Below are positions 10,111 to 18,269 of a stretch of DNA of 55,771 nucleotides, piece after piece. The DNA is from Betaproteobacteria bacterium. Lineage in GTDB: Bacteria > Pseudomonadota > Gammaproteobacteria > Burkholderiales > SG8-39. A program made the translations under genes and the position numbers. The notes under the pieces were generated by a model, which made no database searches, had not been told where the DNA came from, and worked only from the letters and a program-made list of their open reading frames with translations. The stretch spans positions 1 to 55,771 of the forward strand of contig JACPYS010000036.1 in assembly GCA_016195915.1 (NCBI GenBank). Direction: 5' to 3'. Within the stretch, counting starts at the first letter, position 1, and every line of letters starts with the position of its first letter.

Positions 10111-11805
10111 ATGATTCCGAATCAAGCCCTGCCAATACTTAGCGCTCTGGCGCTGTGCACCTGCGTTACGGCGCTTGCGCAGTCACCGTTTGCCGCGCCC
10201 TCGAATTCGATCGAAATCCGGATCGGTCACGTCGCCCCGCTCACCGGTGGAATTAGGCACCTCGCCAAAGACAACGAGAACGGCGCGCGGCTGGCGGTGG
10301 ACCAGGCCAACGCGGCCAACATCAGAATCGGCGGCAAAGTCGCCAACTTCGTATTGATCGGCGAGGACGATCGGGCCGATCCCAGAGTCGCGCTGACGGT
10401 GGCACAGAAACTGGTCGCCGCCAACGTCGCCGGGGTGGTGGGTCACCTCAATTCGGGAACCTCGATCCCGGCCGCCCGGATTTACGAGCAAGCTGGTATT
10501 CCAGTGATTACTCCCTCGGCAACAAACCCGAGACTCACTGAACTGGGCTCGAAAGTGCAGTTCCGCGTAGTCGGCCGCGATGACGAGCAGGGCCCGGCCA
10601 TCGCGAATTACCTCGCGTCGACGGCCAGACCCAAACTCGTGGCCATCATTGATGACTCGACGGCGTACGGTGAGGAAACTGCAAACAGCGTGGAGCTTAC
10701 GTTGAAGTCGAACAATATCGAAGTGCTCGCTCGCGAGAAAGGTACCGACCGTACCTCCGACTGGCGAGTGGTGCTTGCTACAGTGCAGGACGCGAAGCCC
10801 GATGCAATCTTCTACGGCGGCATGGACGCGACTGCGGGGCCGCTTTTGAAGCAGGCCCGCGAACTTGGCATCCGGGCGCTGTTCCTGTCCGGTGACGGAG
10901 CCTGTACCGGCGAGATGATCAGGCTTGCCGGCGGCGCCGCGGAGGGCATGCTCTGCGTACAGCCGGGTATTCCGATTGGAGCCGCAGCATCGGCGTTTGT
11001 GGAAGCGTACAAGATGAAATTCAATGCTGCTCCGATACTCTATGCACCGTTCGCCTATGACGCGACGAACATGCTGATCGCGGCAATGAAACAAGCGGAT
11101 TCCGCCGATCCGGCGAAATACTTGCCCCAGCTGGCGAAGCTCAGCTTCACGGGCGCCACCGGAAGGATCGCGTTCGACGAAAAGGGCGATCGCAACAACG
11201 CCCCGATGACGATATTCACGATGAAGGGCGGCAGGCTCGAGCCTGTCGCCATCATCACCGGGCGGGAGAGGTTGACTTCGCTGACGTCCTCGGTGCCGCT
11301 GCCCAACCTCGTCGCCGCGGCGCCTTCCGGCGCAGCGTCCGTGCCCACGACGCAGCCGGGGCCGGGCTTGCCGCTGCCCGGAGCAGACTCCTGCGACAGT
11401 GGCCTGGCATCCCGATCAACCCGCTTCGTGGTTAAGGGCGGGATCGCCGTGGACAAGAAGACAGGTTTGATTTGGCAACGATGCAGCGTCGGACAGCGTT
11501 GGTCGCCGAATAAAGGATGCGAGGGTGAAGCAAGGGAATTCAAGTGGACCGAACTCGGGCGGTTGGCCACCGGTGGCTGGCGCGTACCAACGCAGGCGGA
11601 ACTCATAGGAATCCAGTCAACCGGTTGTGAAGATGCGGCGATTGACAAGGGCGTGTTCCCGAACACTCTCGCGACCGCGTATTGGAGCACGACGGTTTAC
11701 GCGAATAGAGAATTCTTCGGCTTTGCGTTCTTCGGCAAGGTCGGCGGTGGAGGCGGCGGCCCCGCCGACAGTGGGATGCATGTGCGGCTTGTGCGCGACA
11801 AGTAG
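10111..11805 (+). CDS. Periplasmic binding protein (Peripla_BP_6 type) fused to DUF1566/Lcl_C domain
   Basis: A 564-residue exported protein. Residues 1-24 are a signal peptide ending ALAQS. Residues about 30-385 are a Leu/Ile/Val-type periplasmic binding fold (IRIGHVAPLTGG, the PAARIYEQAGIPVITPSATNP hinge region, YAPFAYDATNMLI). After a Pro/Ala linker, residues about 430-564 form a DUF1566/Lcl_C domain (KKTGLIWQRC, GWRVPTQAEL, YWSTTVY, ending HVRLVRDK). No ABC permease or ATPase gene is nearby, so it is unlikely to feed a transporter; a sensor or presenting role beside the CHAT proteins fits better, by inference. Lcl_C domains occur at the ends of surface proteins such as the Legionella collagen-like protein. 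A GGGAGG ribosome site precedes ATG 10111. Confidence 0.9.
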   Translation: MIPNQALPILSALALCTCVTALAQSPFAAPSNSIEIRIGHVAPLTGGIRHLAKDNENGARLAVDQANAANIRIGGKVANFVLIGEDDRADPRVALTVAQKLVAANVAGVVGHLNSGTSIPAARIYEQAGIPVITPSATNPRLTELGSKVQFRVVGRDDEQGPAIANYLASTARPKLVAIIDDSTAYGEETANSVELTLKSNNIEVLAREKGTDRTSDWRVVLATVQDAKPDAIFYGGMDATAGPLLKQARELGIRALFLSGDGACTGEMIRLAGGAAEGMLCVQPGIPIGAAASAFVEAYKMKFNAAPILYAPFAYDATNMLIAAMKQADSADPAKYLPQLAKLSFTGATGRIAFDEKGDRNNAPMTIFTMKGGRLEPVAIITGRERLTSLTSSVPLPNLVAAAPSGAASVPTTQPGPGLPLPGADSCDSGLASRSTRFVVKGGIAVDKKTGLIWQRCSVGQRWSPNKGCEGEAREFKWTELGRLATGGWRVPTQAELIGIQSTGCEDAAIDKGVFPNTLATAYWSTTVYANREFFGFAFFGKVGGGGGGPADSGMHVRLVRDK

Positions 11806-11839
11806 TTGAATGGTCTGCGCCGATCGGGGAGGAGGCGCT

Positions 11840-14800
11840 ATGGGAAGAATGCTTCGCCTCACGCTTTTCGCGGCGGCGGTATTCGTTTGCTGTATTGCCT
11901 TCGCGGGTGAGGCGGAGTGGAAGAACTATATGGATGCCGGAAACGCCGCGTATCGGCAAGGAGATTCTCGCGCGGCAACCTCAAGCTTCCAGGCGGCCTT
12001 GAGGGAGGCGGAGTCTTTTGGTTCCGGAGATCCGCGGCTCGCCACATCCCTCCACAACCTTGCGGTGCTCAATCAATCGCAAGGCCGTTACGCCGAAGCC
12101 GAACCACTCTACAAGCGTTCGCTTGGGTATCGAGAAAAAGCCCTTGGCGCCGAACATCCGGTTGTCGCTACCGCGATCGATTACCTCGCGGCGCTCTACG
12201 CAGCGCAAAGCCGCCACGCCGAGGCCGAGCCGCTCTATAAGCGTTCGCTCGCGATTCGAGAAAAAGCCCTTGGTGCCGAGCACCCGGATGTGGCACAGTC
12301 GCTCAACAATCTCGCGGCGCTCTATCGGGAGCAAGGCCGATACGCCGAGGCCGAGCCGTTTCTCAAGCGCTCGCTCGCTATTCGAGAAAAAGCCCTCGGT
12401 GCAGTGCACCCCGATGTCGCGCAGTCCCTCAATAACCTCGCACTACTCTATGGCACTCAGGGCCGCTACGCGGAGTCCGAGCCGCTGTATCGGCGCTCGC
12501 TCGCGATTTGGGAAAAGGTGCTTGGTGCCGAGCACCCGGAAGTCGCGACCTCGCTCAATAACTTCGCGGAGCTCTACCGAGCGCAAGGCCGCTACGCGGA
12601 GGCCGAGCCGCTGCATAGGCGCTCGCTCGTGACAAGGGAAAAATCGCTCGGTGCCGAGCATCCGAATGTCGCAACTTCTCTCAATAATCTCGCGCTTCTC
12701 TACCAAGCGCAAGGCCGCTACGCCGAGTCCGAGCCTTTGCTCCGGCGCTCGCTCGCGATACGAGAAAAAGCGCTCGGTGCCGAGCATCCGAATGTCGCAC
12801 AGTCTCTCAATAACCTCGCGGAGCATTATCGAGAGCAGGGCCGTTACGCCGAGGCCGAGCCACTGTATCGGCGCTCGCTCGCGATACGAGAAAAAGTGCT
12901 CGGTGCCGAGCACGTAGATAACGCGTTCTCGCTCAATAACCTCGCGCTGCTCTATCACGCGCAGGGCCGCTACGCCGAGGCCGATCCGCTTTGTCGGCGC
13001 TCGCTCGGGATTTTGGAAAATGCCCTCGGCCCGGAGCATCCGAGCGTCGCGAGCGTGCTCAGTAACCTCGCGGAGATCTATGAAGTTCAGGGGCGCTACG
13101 CCGAGGCCGAACCTTTGCTCCGGCGCTCGCTTGCAATTCGGGAGAAAGCGCTCGGCGCTGAACACCCCGGTGTCGCGCTAGCGCTCAATAACCTCGCGGC
13201 GCTCTATGTAGCGCAAAGCCGCTACGCCGAGGCTGAGCCGCTGTTTCGGCGCTCGCTCGCGATCTCCGAAAAAGCGCTCGGTACCGAGCATCCGAATGTC
13301 GCGCATTCTATCAATAACCTCGCGGGCCTCTATCATGCGCAGGGCCGCTACCCCGAGGCCGAGCCTTTGCTCCGGCGTTCGCTTGCGATTCGAGAAATAG
13401 CCCTCGGCGCCGAGCATCCTGATGTGGCGACAGCCGTTAACAACCTTGCGGCGCTCTATCGATCGCAGGGCCGCTACGTCGAGGGTGAGCCGCTGTACCG
13501 GCGCTCGCTCGCGATTTTTGAAAGAGCCCTGGGCACCGAGCATCCGGATTTTGCGCGCTCGCTAAATAGTCTCGCGGGGCTCTATGCCCTTCAAGGCCGC
13601 CACGCCGAGGCCGAGCCGCTCGCTCGACGCTCGCTCGCGATTCGAGAAAAAGCCCTCGGCGCCGAGCACAGGGATGTCGCGTCCTCGCTCGCTCAGCTTG
13701 CGGTGCTGCATTTCAGTCAAGGCCGCTACGCCGAAGCCGAGCCGCTGTATCGGCGCTCGCTTGCAATCGGGGAGAAAACGCTCGGTCCAGATCACGCGGA
13801 TGTCGCGCACTCACTCTATGACCTCGCCAGTCTCTATCGAGCGCAAAAGCGCGTGGGAGAGGGATTAGCCAGCGCTCGCCGGGCGACCGGAATTCTAGCT
13901 GCCCGGTACTCACGCCGCGACGCGACCGCTTCGCGCGCTGCGCTTGGTGAACAGCGCAAGGAATCAGCGGAGTTTGAGCAACACATCGCGCTGCTCCAGC
14001 TGGATAGCGATAAGAACACCGGAGCTCGCGTGACGGACGCGGCCGAAGCGTTCGCGGTCGCCCAGCTCGCTCGGGCAAGTGATACGGCTGGGGAGGTCGC
14101 ACGCATGGCGGCGCGCTTCGCGGCGGGGAGCGATGCGCTCGCGCAACTCGCGAGGCAGCGGCAGGATCTGATCGCGCGAGCGGAGGCCGTGGACGGACTG
14201 CTTATTCGCGAAGCTTCTAAACCCTCGGCGCAAAGAAATCAGCCGAACGAGCAGCGGCTTCGTGATGAGCAGGCGGTCCTCACCCGGCAGATCGCGGACC
14301 TGGATGGACGCCTCGGGCGGGAATTTCCGCAGTACGCGGAACTGTCCGGCCCGCAGCCTCTGGCGCTGGACGCAGCGCAAAAGCTCTTGGGTGAGGACGA
14401 ATCACTTGTTGTCTTCCTTGTATCGAGAGACGAAACTTTTATTTGGGCTGTGCGTAGCAAAGGGGCGCAGTTCCTGCGGCTCGCGATCAAGCGCGGCGAG
14501 CTCGAAGCGCTGGTGAAGCGGCTGCGGGCTCAGCTCGACCTGGGTATTCCGGAGGGCACCTCGGAACGCGGGGCACTGTTTTCAAGACCCTATGATGCCG
14601 CGGCGGCGCATGAACTGTACGTGGCGCTTTTTGGCCCCATAGAGTCATTGCTTGTAGGAGTGCGCCACCTCATTCTCGTGCCCGACGGGCCGCTTCAGAG
14701 TCTGCCCTTCGGTGTGCTGATGACCGCACCGGTACAAAAGCCCTTGGCATCGCTTGTACAGCTCAGGGACGATCCCGCGACGCGCGCGGACTACGCCGAA

Positions 14801-15793
14801 GTGGCGTGGTTGATCAAACGCTACGCGATTACCGTCCTTCCGGCGGTGAGCTCGCTACGTGCACTTCGCGCGTTCGCACGTGCCAACCCCGGCTCCGAAC
14901 CTTTCGTTGGATTCGGAGATCCCGTTCTTGGGAGAAGCGGCCAGGGTTCCCGTGGTGTACAGCTAGGCGCGCTATTCTCACGCGGCCCGGTCGCCGATGC
15001 ACGCGAAGTACGCGAAGCCTTTGGCCGTCTTCCGGAGACGGCCGATGAGCTCAGGGCGATTGCGGCGACGCTCAAGGCTTCGCGCGAGAACCTGTACCTC
15101 GGTCCGGCGGCGACGGAAGCCCGGGTAAAGAACATGGATCTGTCCAACTTCCGCAACGTTGCTTTTGCAACGCATGGGTTGATGGCGGGTGAATTGAAAG
15201 GCGCCGCCGAGCCCGCGCTGGTGCTGACCCCGCCCGAACAGGGGACTGCGCTTGACGACGGGCTGCTCACGGCGGGTGAGATTGCACAGCTCAAGCTCAA
15301 CGCCGATTGGGTGATTCTCTCGGCGTGCAACACGGCTGCGTCGGATGGCACGCCCGGTGCCGAAGGCCTATCTGGACTGGCGAAGGCGTTCTTCTACGCT
15401 GGAGCGCGATCGCTTCTGGTCTCACACTGGTCGGTGAGTTCCGATGCCTCCACCGCGCTCACCACGCGCATGTTCGAGGAGACGGCGAAAGGAGCAAGCA
15501 AGGCCGAGGCGATGCAGCGATCGATCCTTGCGCTGATGCGCAGGCAAGACGATCCTTTCTTCGCGCACCCGGCATTCTGGGCGCCGTTCGTCGTGGTGGG
15601 AGAGGGAAATGGCGGCTGGGCGAGTGCCGCGGCGCAACCTCGACCGGTCACGGCTGCTCCCGCGCCTGAGTCCGCGACGAGAACCAAGACGGAGCCCACG
15701 AAACCCGGTGCAGTGGAGGATACTGTGAACAAGACGGTCGAGGGCGTGAAGAGCTTTTTCAAGGGACTCATCAATCCAGCGCCGGCGAAGTGA
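11840..15793 (+). CDS. Exported TPR-CHAT caspase-like protein (14 TPR units)
   Basis: A 1317-residue paralogue of the protein at 5673. I start at ATG 11840, which follows GGGGAGGAGG; an in-frame start at 11810 would add ten residues ahead of the signal peptide. Residues 1-22 are the signal peptide, then GEAEW. About 14 TPR units of 42 residues cover about 65-670. The CHAT domain (about 910-1250) keeps His1112 (FATHGL) and Cys1163 (LSACNT); the spacing is 51, two less than in the other + strand copies because the loop after the His is shorter. The same connector, Pro/Ala linker and C-terminal tail (KTVEGVKSFF) follow. It sits between two binding-protein/Lcl_C fusions, so the cluster alternates CHAT protein and receptor. 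Confidence 0.93.
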   Translation: MGRMLRLTLFAAAVFVCCIAFAGEAEWKNYMDAGNAAYRQGDSRAATSSFQAALREAESFGSGDPRLATSLHNLAVLNQSQGRYAEAEPLYKRSLGYREKALGAEHPVVATAIDYLAALYAAQSRHAEAEPLYKRSLAIREKALGAEHPDVAQSLNNLAALYREQGRYAEAEPFLKRSLAIREKALGAVHPDVAQSLNNLALLYGTQGRYAESEPLYRRSLAIWEKVLGAEHPEVATSLNNFAELYRAQGRYAEAEPLHRRSLVTREKSLGAEHPNVATSLNNLALLYQAQGRYAESEPLLRRSLAIREKALGAEHPNVAQSLNNLAEHYREQGRYAEAEPLYRRSLAIREKVLGAEHVDNAFSLNNLALLYHAQGRYAEADPLCRRSLGILENALGPEHPSVASVLSNLAEIYEVQGRYAEAEPLLRRSLAIREKALGAEHPGVALALNNLAALYVAQSRYAEAEPLFRRSLAISEKALGTEHPNVAHSINNLAGLYHAQGRYPEAEPLLRRSLAIREIALGAEHPDVATAVNNLAALYRSQGRYVEGEPLYRRSLAIFERALGTEHPDFARSLNSLAGLYALQGRHAEAEPLARRSLAIREKALGAEHRDVASSLAQLAVLHFSQGRYAEAEPLYRRSLAIGEKTLGPDHADVAHSLYDLASLYRAQKRVGEGLASARRATGILAARYSRRDATASRAALGEQRKESAEFEQHIALLQLDSDKNTGARVTDAAEAFAVAQLARASDTAGEVARMAARFAAGSDALAQLARQRQDLIARAEAVDGLLIREASKPSAQRNQPNEQRLRDEQAVLTRQIADLDGRLGREFPQYAELSGPQPLALDAAQKLLGEDESLVVFLVSRDETFIWAVRSKGAQFLRLAIKRGELEALVKRLRAQLDLGIPEGTSERGALFSRPYDAAAAHELYVALFGPIESLLVGVRHLILVPDGPLQSLPFGVLMTAPVQKPLASLVQLRDDPATRADYAEVAWLIKRYAITVLPAVSSLRALRAFARANPGSEPFVGFGDPVLGRSGQGSRGVQLGALFSRGPVADAREVREAFGRLPETADELRAIAATLKASRENLYLGPAATEARVKNMDLSNFRNVAFATHGLMAGELKGAAEPALVLTPPEQGTALDDGLLTAGEIAQLKLNADWVILSACNTAASDGTPGAEGLSGLAKAFFYAGARSLLVSHWSVSSDASTALTTRMFEETAKGASKAEAMQRSILALMRRQDDPFFAHPAFWAPFVVVGEGNGGWASAAAQPRPVTAAPAPESATRTKTEPTKPGAVEDTVNKTVEGVKSFFKGLINPAPAK
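12040..13845 (+). repeat. Tandem 126-base repeats encoding TPR units
   Basis: About 14 copies of the same 126-base TPR-coding unit as at 5877-8055. The first two units use YKRSL rather than YRRSL, which marks their divergence from the inner copies. Confidence 0.88.
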
Positions 15794-15796
15794 TGA

Positions 15797-15825
15797 TTGA
15801 CCGCCAGCCATCGGAGAAATGTTTA
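15797..15825 (+). promoter_or_regulatory. Possible promoter, related to the one at 10041
   Basis: TTGACC at 15797-15802 follows the CHAT stop at nearly the same distance as at 10041. An AT-rich stretch (GTTTATT, 15821-15827) lies where a -10 box would be, but its match is weaker than at 10064. The shared GATGATTGACC start and GGAGAAAT segment show common origin with the 10041 region. Confidence 0.3.
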
Positions 15826-15864
15826 TTCCAGTCTCATTCGGACGCACAGCCGGGGAGAGGCACC

Positions 15865-18222
15865 ATGAATCCGACAAAAGTCCTATCAGTATTCGGCGCT
15901 CTGGCGCTTTGCAGCATCACGACGCTTGCGCAGTCACCGTCGCCCACGCCGCAGCAGAGGCTGCCTCCCGGATCATTCAGTCTGCGCGCACAAAGCACGT
16001 ATCCCGCCATGGACTTGCGCCATGCCGCGTTCCTGGAAACAACAAGGAGCATTTCGGCCAACTCCGCGGGCACCGTCAAAATCGACGCACTGCCAGCGGG
16101 TGCGGTCGTACCCGCCTTCGCCGCCATGGACGCGGTGGCGGAAGGGAGACTTCACGCTGCCTGGGTTTCGGCTCGCTTTCTCTTGGGCAAGGACCGTACG
16201 TTCGCGGTCGTAGAAGGAGTTCCGTTCGGATTGGACCCCGACAACTACGTGGCGTGGCGAAACAGCAGGAACGCCAGCGTGATAGTCGAACGTCTTTACC
16301 GGCGGTTCGGGGTTGTTGGGCTCGCGTGCGGGGTCACCGCGCCTCACGGGGATATCTGGGTGAAAAGGCCGATCGCCGCGATGGAGGATCTGAAAGGCCT
16401 GAAGATCCGGGCCGTCGACATGCAAATCAACATGTTTGCCAAGGTCGGTGCCGTTGTGAACGCGCTCCCGACCGGGGAGATCGTTCCCGCGATGGACCGT
16501 GGCGTCCTCGATGCGGCGATCCTTCTCGATCCGAAATCCGACCTCGCTTATGGCTTGCCGAAGGTGTCGCGGACGTACATGGTCGGGCAGCTCCACGGCG
16601 CACGCGGCCTCGACCTCATCATCAATGCCGCGTTATGGGACGGACTTCCGCCGGGTGCGCGCAACGCGATTACAAGCGCATGCCAGTCGAACCTGCGCAA
16701 GATGGCCGCCGAAAGCACCCGCATCGCATCCGAAGCGATCAACGAGATGAAGAAGACGGTCCAGATCTACAAGCTGCCCGAGAGCGTGGTGTCCGGATTG
16801 CGCAGCGCGTGGGATGAGGTGCGTTCCGAGGAAATGGCGAAGAATGCGACGTTCGCGGAACTCGCCGCGACGATGACCGCATTTGAAAGCGCGAAGCAAC
16901 GTCCGGACATGTCGGCGTACGGCCTTGACAATCTCGACAGCCCGTCTGCAGTATCGGTATCGGCCGTATGTCGGGATCCGACGCTGGAGCCAGATCGGTT
17001 CCGTGTGCAGGGAGTCGAGATGACCGATACGCACACCGGTCTGGTTTGGCTGCGCTGTCCGGCCGGGTACGTGCCGCCATCAGGCAAATGTGATTCGTCT
17101 TCGGTTCTGCCAAGCGAAACTTGGGAAGGCGCAATGCGTGGCCCCATCAAAACCGCTCAGACCCCTCCAGGAAAATGGAGGCTCGCGTCGATTGAGGAAT
17201 TCGAATCCATCGCGGCCAAGGGATGCGGCTACCTGGTTGATGACAACTATATCGAAATCATGTTTGGGATTGTCTGGACCAGTTCATCTGCGGGTAATGA
17301 CATGGTCTGGCTGCTTGACGGCAATAAGGGGCGAGTCAAGTTGCCGAAGAAATCAAAGGATCCTGTGACCGGAAATGATTTTCTCGCACAAGCTTTCTAT
17401 GTACGAAATGCCGAGCCGAGCGAGACCCGGCCCGCTCTCGCCGCACCGCCTGCGCAACCGGCCTCGTCTGCCACGAGTATCGAGGCGGTAAGCTACGTCA
17501 ACGGCCGGCCGATCGCAAAGAGTCTATTCGACGCCTACAAGAGGCTGAGCGCGGCAAGAGGAGTCAATGTCGGCGATCCCAATGTCATGACGAGGATCAT
17601 GGCCGAACTGGTCAATCGGGAAATCATCGTGCAGCAGGCTGCCGCCAGGGGGATCGGAACCTACCCCGATCCGGCGATGATCAGGACGCCGACAGACGGC
17701 GAAGCATTCATCGCCCAGCAAACTGCCCTGGTGCAGGGTTACGTGAGGGAATTCCTCCGCGAGCGCCCCGTAACGGAAGACGCCATGAGAAGGGAGTACA
17801 ACGATGCGCTCGCCAAGACGGGCGCGACGGAGTATCACGCTGCGCACATTCTGGTCGGAAAAGAATCCGAGGCACAAGGCCTTATTGACCGCTTGAGAAG
17901 GGGGGAATCCTTCGAAGCGCTGGCGGGGCAATCCCTGGATACGGGGAGCCGCGACAAAGGCGGAGACCTGAACTGGAACAGTCCTTCCAATTTCGTCAAA
18001 CCGTTCTCCGATGCAGTGGTTCGGCTCTCACCCGGTGCCTTCACAAATGCGCCCGTGAGAACGCAATTCGGATGGCACGTGATCAAGCTGCACGCCACGC
18101 GACCGGTGAACTTTCCCTCATACGAGAGCTTGAAGGAGAAGATCAAGGCCAGGCTGGAACAGTCTCTCGTCGAACGACATCTAAGCGATCTTCGGGCAAC
18201 CGCCAATATCCAATCGAATTGA
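15865..18222 (+). CDS. DctP-type binding protein fused to Lcl_C domain and parvulin isomerase
   Basis: A 785-residue exported protein with an unusual three-part architecture. ATG 15865 follows GGGGAGAGG; an in-frame start at 15790 precedes a non-signal-like stretch. Residues 1-23 are a signal peptide (TLAQS). Residues about 30-335 resemble TRAP-type DctP solute receptors (SLRAQSTYPAMD, MEDLKGLKIRA, VVNALPTGEIVPAMDRGVLD). Residues about 370-520 form a DUF1566/Lcl_C domain (THTGLVWLRC, GKWRLASIEEFESIAAKGC). Residues about 530-755 form a SurA/PpiC-like part: a helical chaperone-like segment, then a parvulin domain (AAHILVGKE near 659, GGDLNW, FGWHVIKL). No TRAP membrane subunits are nearby. The signal peptide and upstream DNA match those of the gene at 10111, although the binding domains belong to different families. 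Confidence 0.88.
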   Translation: MNPTKVLSVFGALALCSITTLAQSPSPTPQQRLPPGSFSLRAQSTYPAMDLRHAAFLETTRSISANSAGTVKIDALPAGAVVPAFAAMDAVAEGRLHAAWVSARFLLGKDRTFAVVEGVPFGLDPDNYVAWRNSRNASVIVERLYRRFGVVGLACGVTAPHGDIWVKRPIAAMEDLKGLKIRAVDMQINMFAKVGAVVNALPTGEIVPAMDRGVLDAAILLDPKSDLAYGLPKVSRTYMVGQLHGARGLDLIINAALWDGLPPGARNAITSACQSNLRKMAAESTRIASEAINEMKKTVQIYKLPESVVSGLRSAWDEVRSEEMAKNATFAELAATMTAFESAKQRPDMSAYGLDNLDSPSAVSVSAVCRDPTLEPDRFRVQGVEMTDTHTGLVWLRCPAGYVPPSGKCDSSSVLPSETWEGAMRGPIKTAQTPPGKWRLASIEEFESIAAKGCGYLVDDNYIEIMFGIVWTSSSAGNDMVWLLDGNKGRVKLPKKSKDPVTGNDFLAQAFYVRNAEPSETRPALAAPPAQPASSATSIEAVSYVNGRPIAKSLFDAYKRLSAARGVNVGDPNVMTRIMAELVNREIIVQQAAARGIGTYPDPAMIRTPTDGEAFIAQQTALVQGYVREFLRERPVTEDAMRREYNDALAKTGATEYHAAHILVGKESEAQGLIDRLRRGESFEALAGQSLDTGSRDKGGDLNWNSPSNFVKPFSDAVVRLSPGAFTNAPVRTQFGWHVIKLHATRPVNFPSYESLKEKIKARLEQSLVERHLSDLRATANIQSN

Positions 18223-18269
18223 TTCGTCACCCTGCCGGCCCGGGCGATCACCGGATGAAACTTCGCGCT

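Noticed and set aside
18223-18269. A terminator between convergent genes
   Set aside because: Only short CCGG repeats are present, with no stable stem followed by T residues.
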